6,762 nt of DNA from Clostridiales bacterium (GTDB lineage Bacteria > Bacillota > Clostridia > Oscillospirales > Oscillospiraceae): assembly GCA_019421975.1 (NCBI GenBank), contig JAHZEE010000003.1, positions 1-6,762 of the forward strand, given 5' to 3'. Of the stretch, positions 6,680 to 6,762 are shown in pieces. The stretch's first letter is position 1, and each line of letters starts with the position of its first letter. The position numbers and the translations under genes are program-made. Below the pieces are notes generated by a model. The model made no database searches. It was not told the DNA's origin and saw nothing but the letters and a program-made list of their open reading frames with translations.

Positions 6680-6762
6680 TTATTGGGCGGCCGTCTGGCA
6701 GAAGCGCATGAGAATCTGTGCGATCTCGGCGCGGGTGGCACTGCCGGCGGGAGAGAGCAGGC
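6680..6762 (-). CDS. SLH (S-layer homology) domain protein, C-terminal end only
   Basis: The last 26 codons of a minus-strand gene enter from the right edge and stop at TAA (6682-6680). The reading contains SPAGSATRAEIAQILMRF followed by a short tail ending in Gln. The ATRAEIAxxLMRF signature closes an SLH repeat, the module that anchors exported proteins non-covalently to secondary cell-wall polymers of Gram-positives. The rest of the protein, including its signal peptide and any catalytic domain, is outside the window, so its job cannot be named. An SLH motif at the very C-terminus is usual for such anchors. Confidence 0.85.
   Translation of the reverse strand, partial: LLSPAGSATRAEIAQILMRFCQTAAQ

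Overview
This window looks like ordinary chromosomal DNA from a GC-rich Gram-positive anaerobe of the class Clostridia, most likely family Oscillospiraceae (Flavonifractor / Oscillibacter / Intestinimonas-like). This is an inference. It rests on the high GC with strong AGGAGG ribosome binding sites, an S-layer-homology (SLH) protein end, a DHFR with the 'LLVxIxADxxxF' substrate loop, and a DprA variant ending in 'HGWSPVF', a form I associate with that family. No phage, transposon, CRISPR array, tRNA or rRNA is visible.

Layout. The left 3.8 kb is on the minus strand. A sigma-A-type promoter (3797-3825) drives a compact DEAD-box RNA helicase (3728-2544). Its stop overlaps the start of a dprA-like gene (2547-1664) as ATGA. 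The dprA-like gene is broken by a frameshift near 2155-2176, exactly at a very GC-rich hairpin, and ends inside its own terminator. Just beyond, glmS has its own extended -10 promoter (1596-1624) and runs off the left edge after 516 codons. Its 5' leader is too short to hold a glmS ribozyme.

The right half is a plus-strand unit of four genes: a flavin-reductase-like flavoprotein (3930-4433), thymidylate synthase thyA (4446-5276), dihydrofolate reductase folA (5286-5792, GTG start) and a metallo-beta-lactamase-fold protein of the COG1237 / MJ0301 type (5820-6614). The unit closes with a strong, essentially bidirectional terminator (6621-6664). Facing it from the right edge are the last codons of an SLH-domain protein on the minus strand.

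How the genes work together. ThyA converts dUMP and methylene-tetrahydrofolate to dTMP and dihydrofolate, and FolA reduces the dihydrofolate back, so these two form the thymidylate cycle. The flavoprotein and the MBL protein share the operon, but their substrates cannot be read from sequence. The MBL family includes an archaeal enzyme that acts on a pterin precursor, which makes a pterin/folate role for this copy a reasonable but untested idea. GlmS feeds amino-sugar and cell-wall synthesis. The helicase and DprA remnant belong to RNA and DNA metabolism.

I do not see a clearly novel system. The observations most worth checking are the dprA frameshift, the MBL gene in the thyA-folA operon, and the palindrome over the predicted glmS transcription start.
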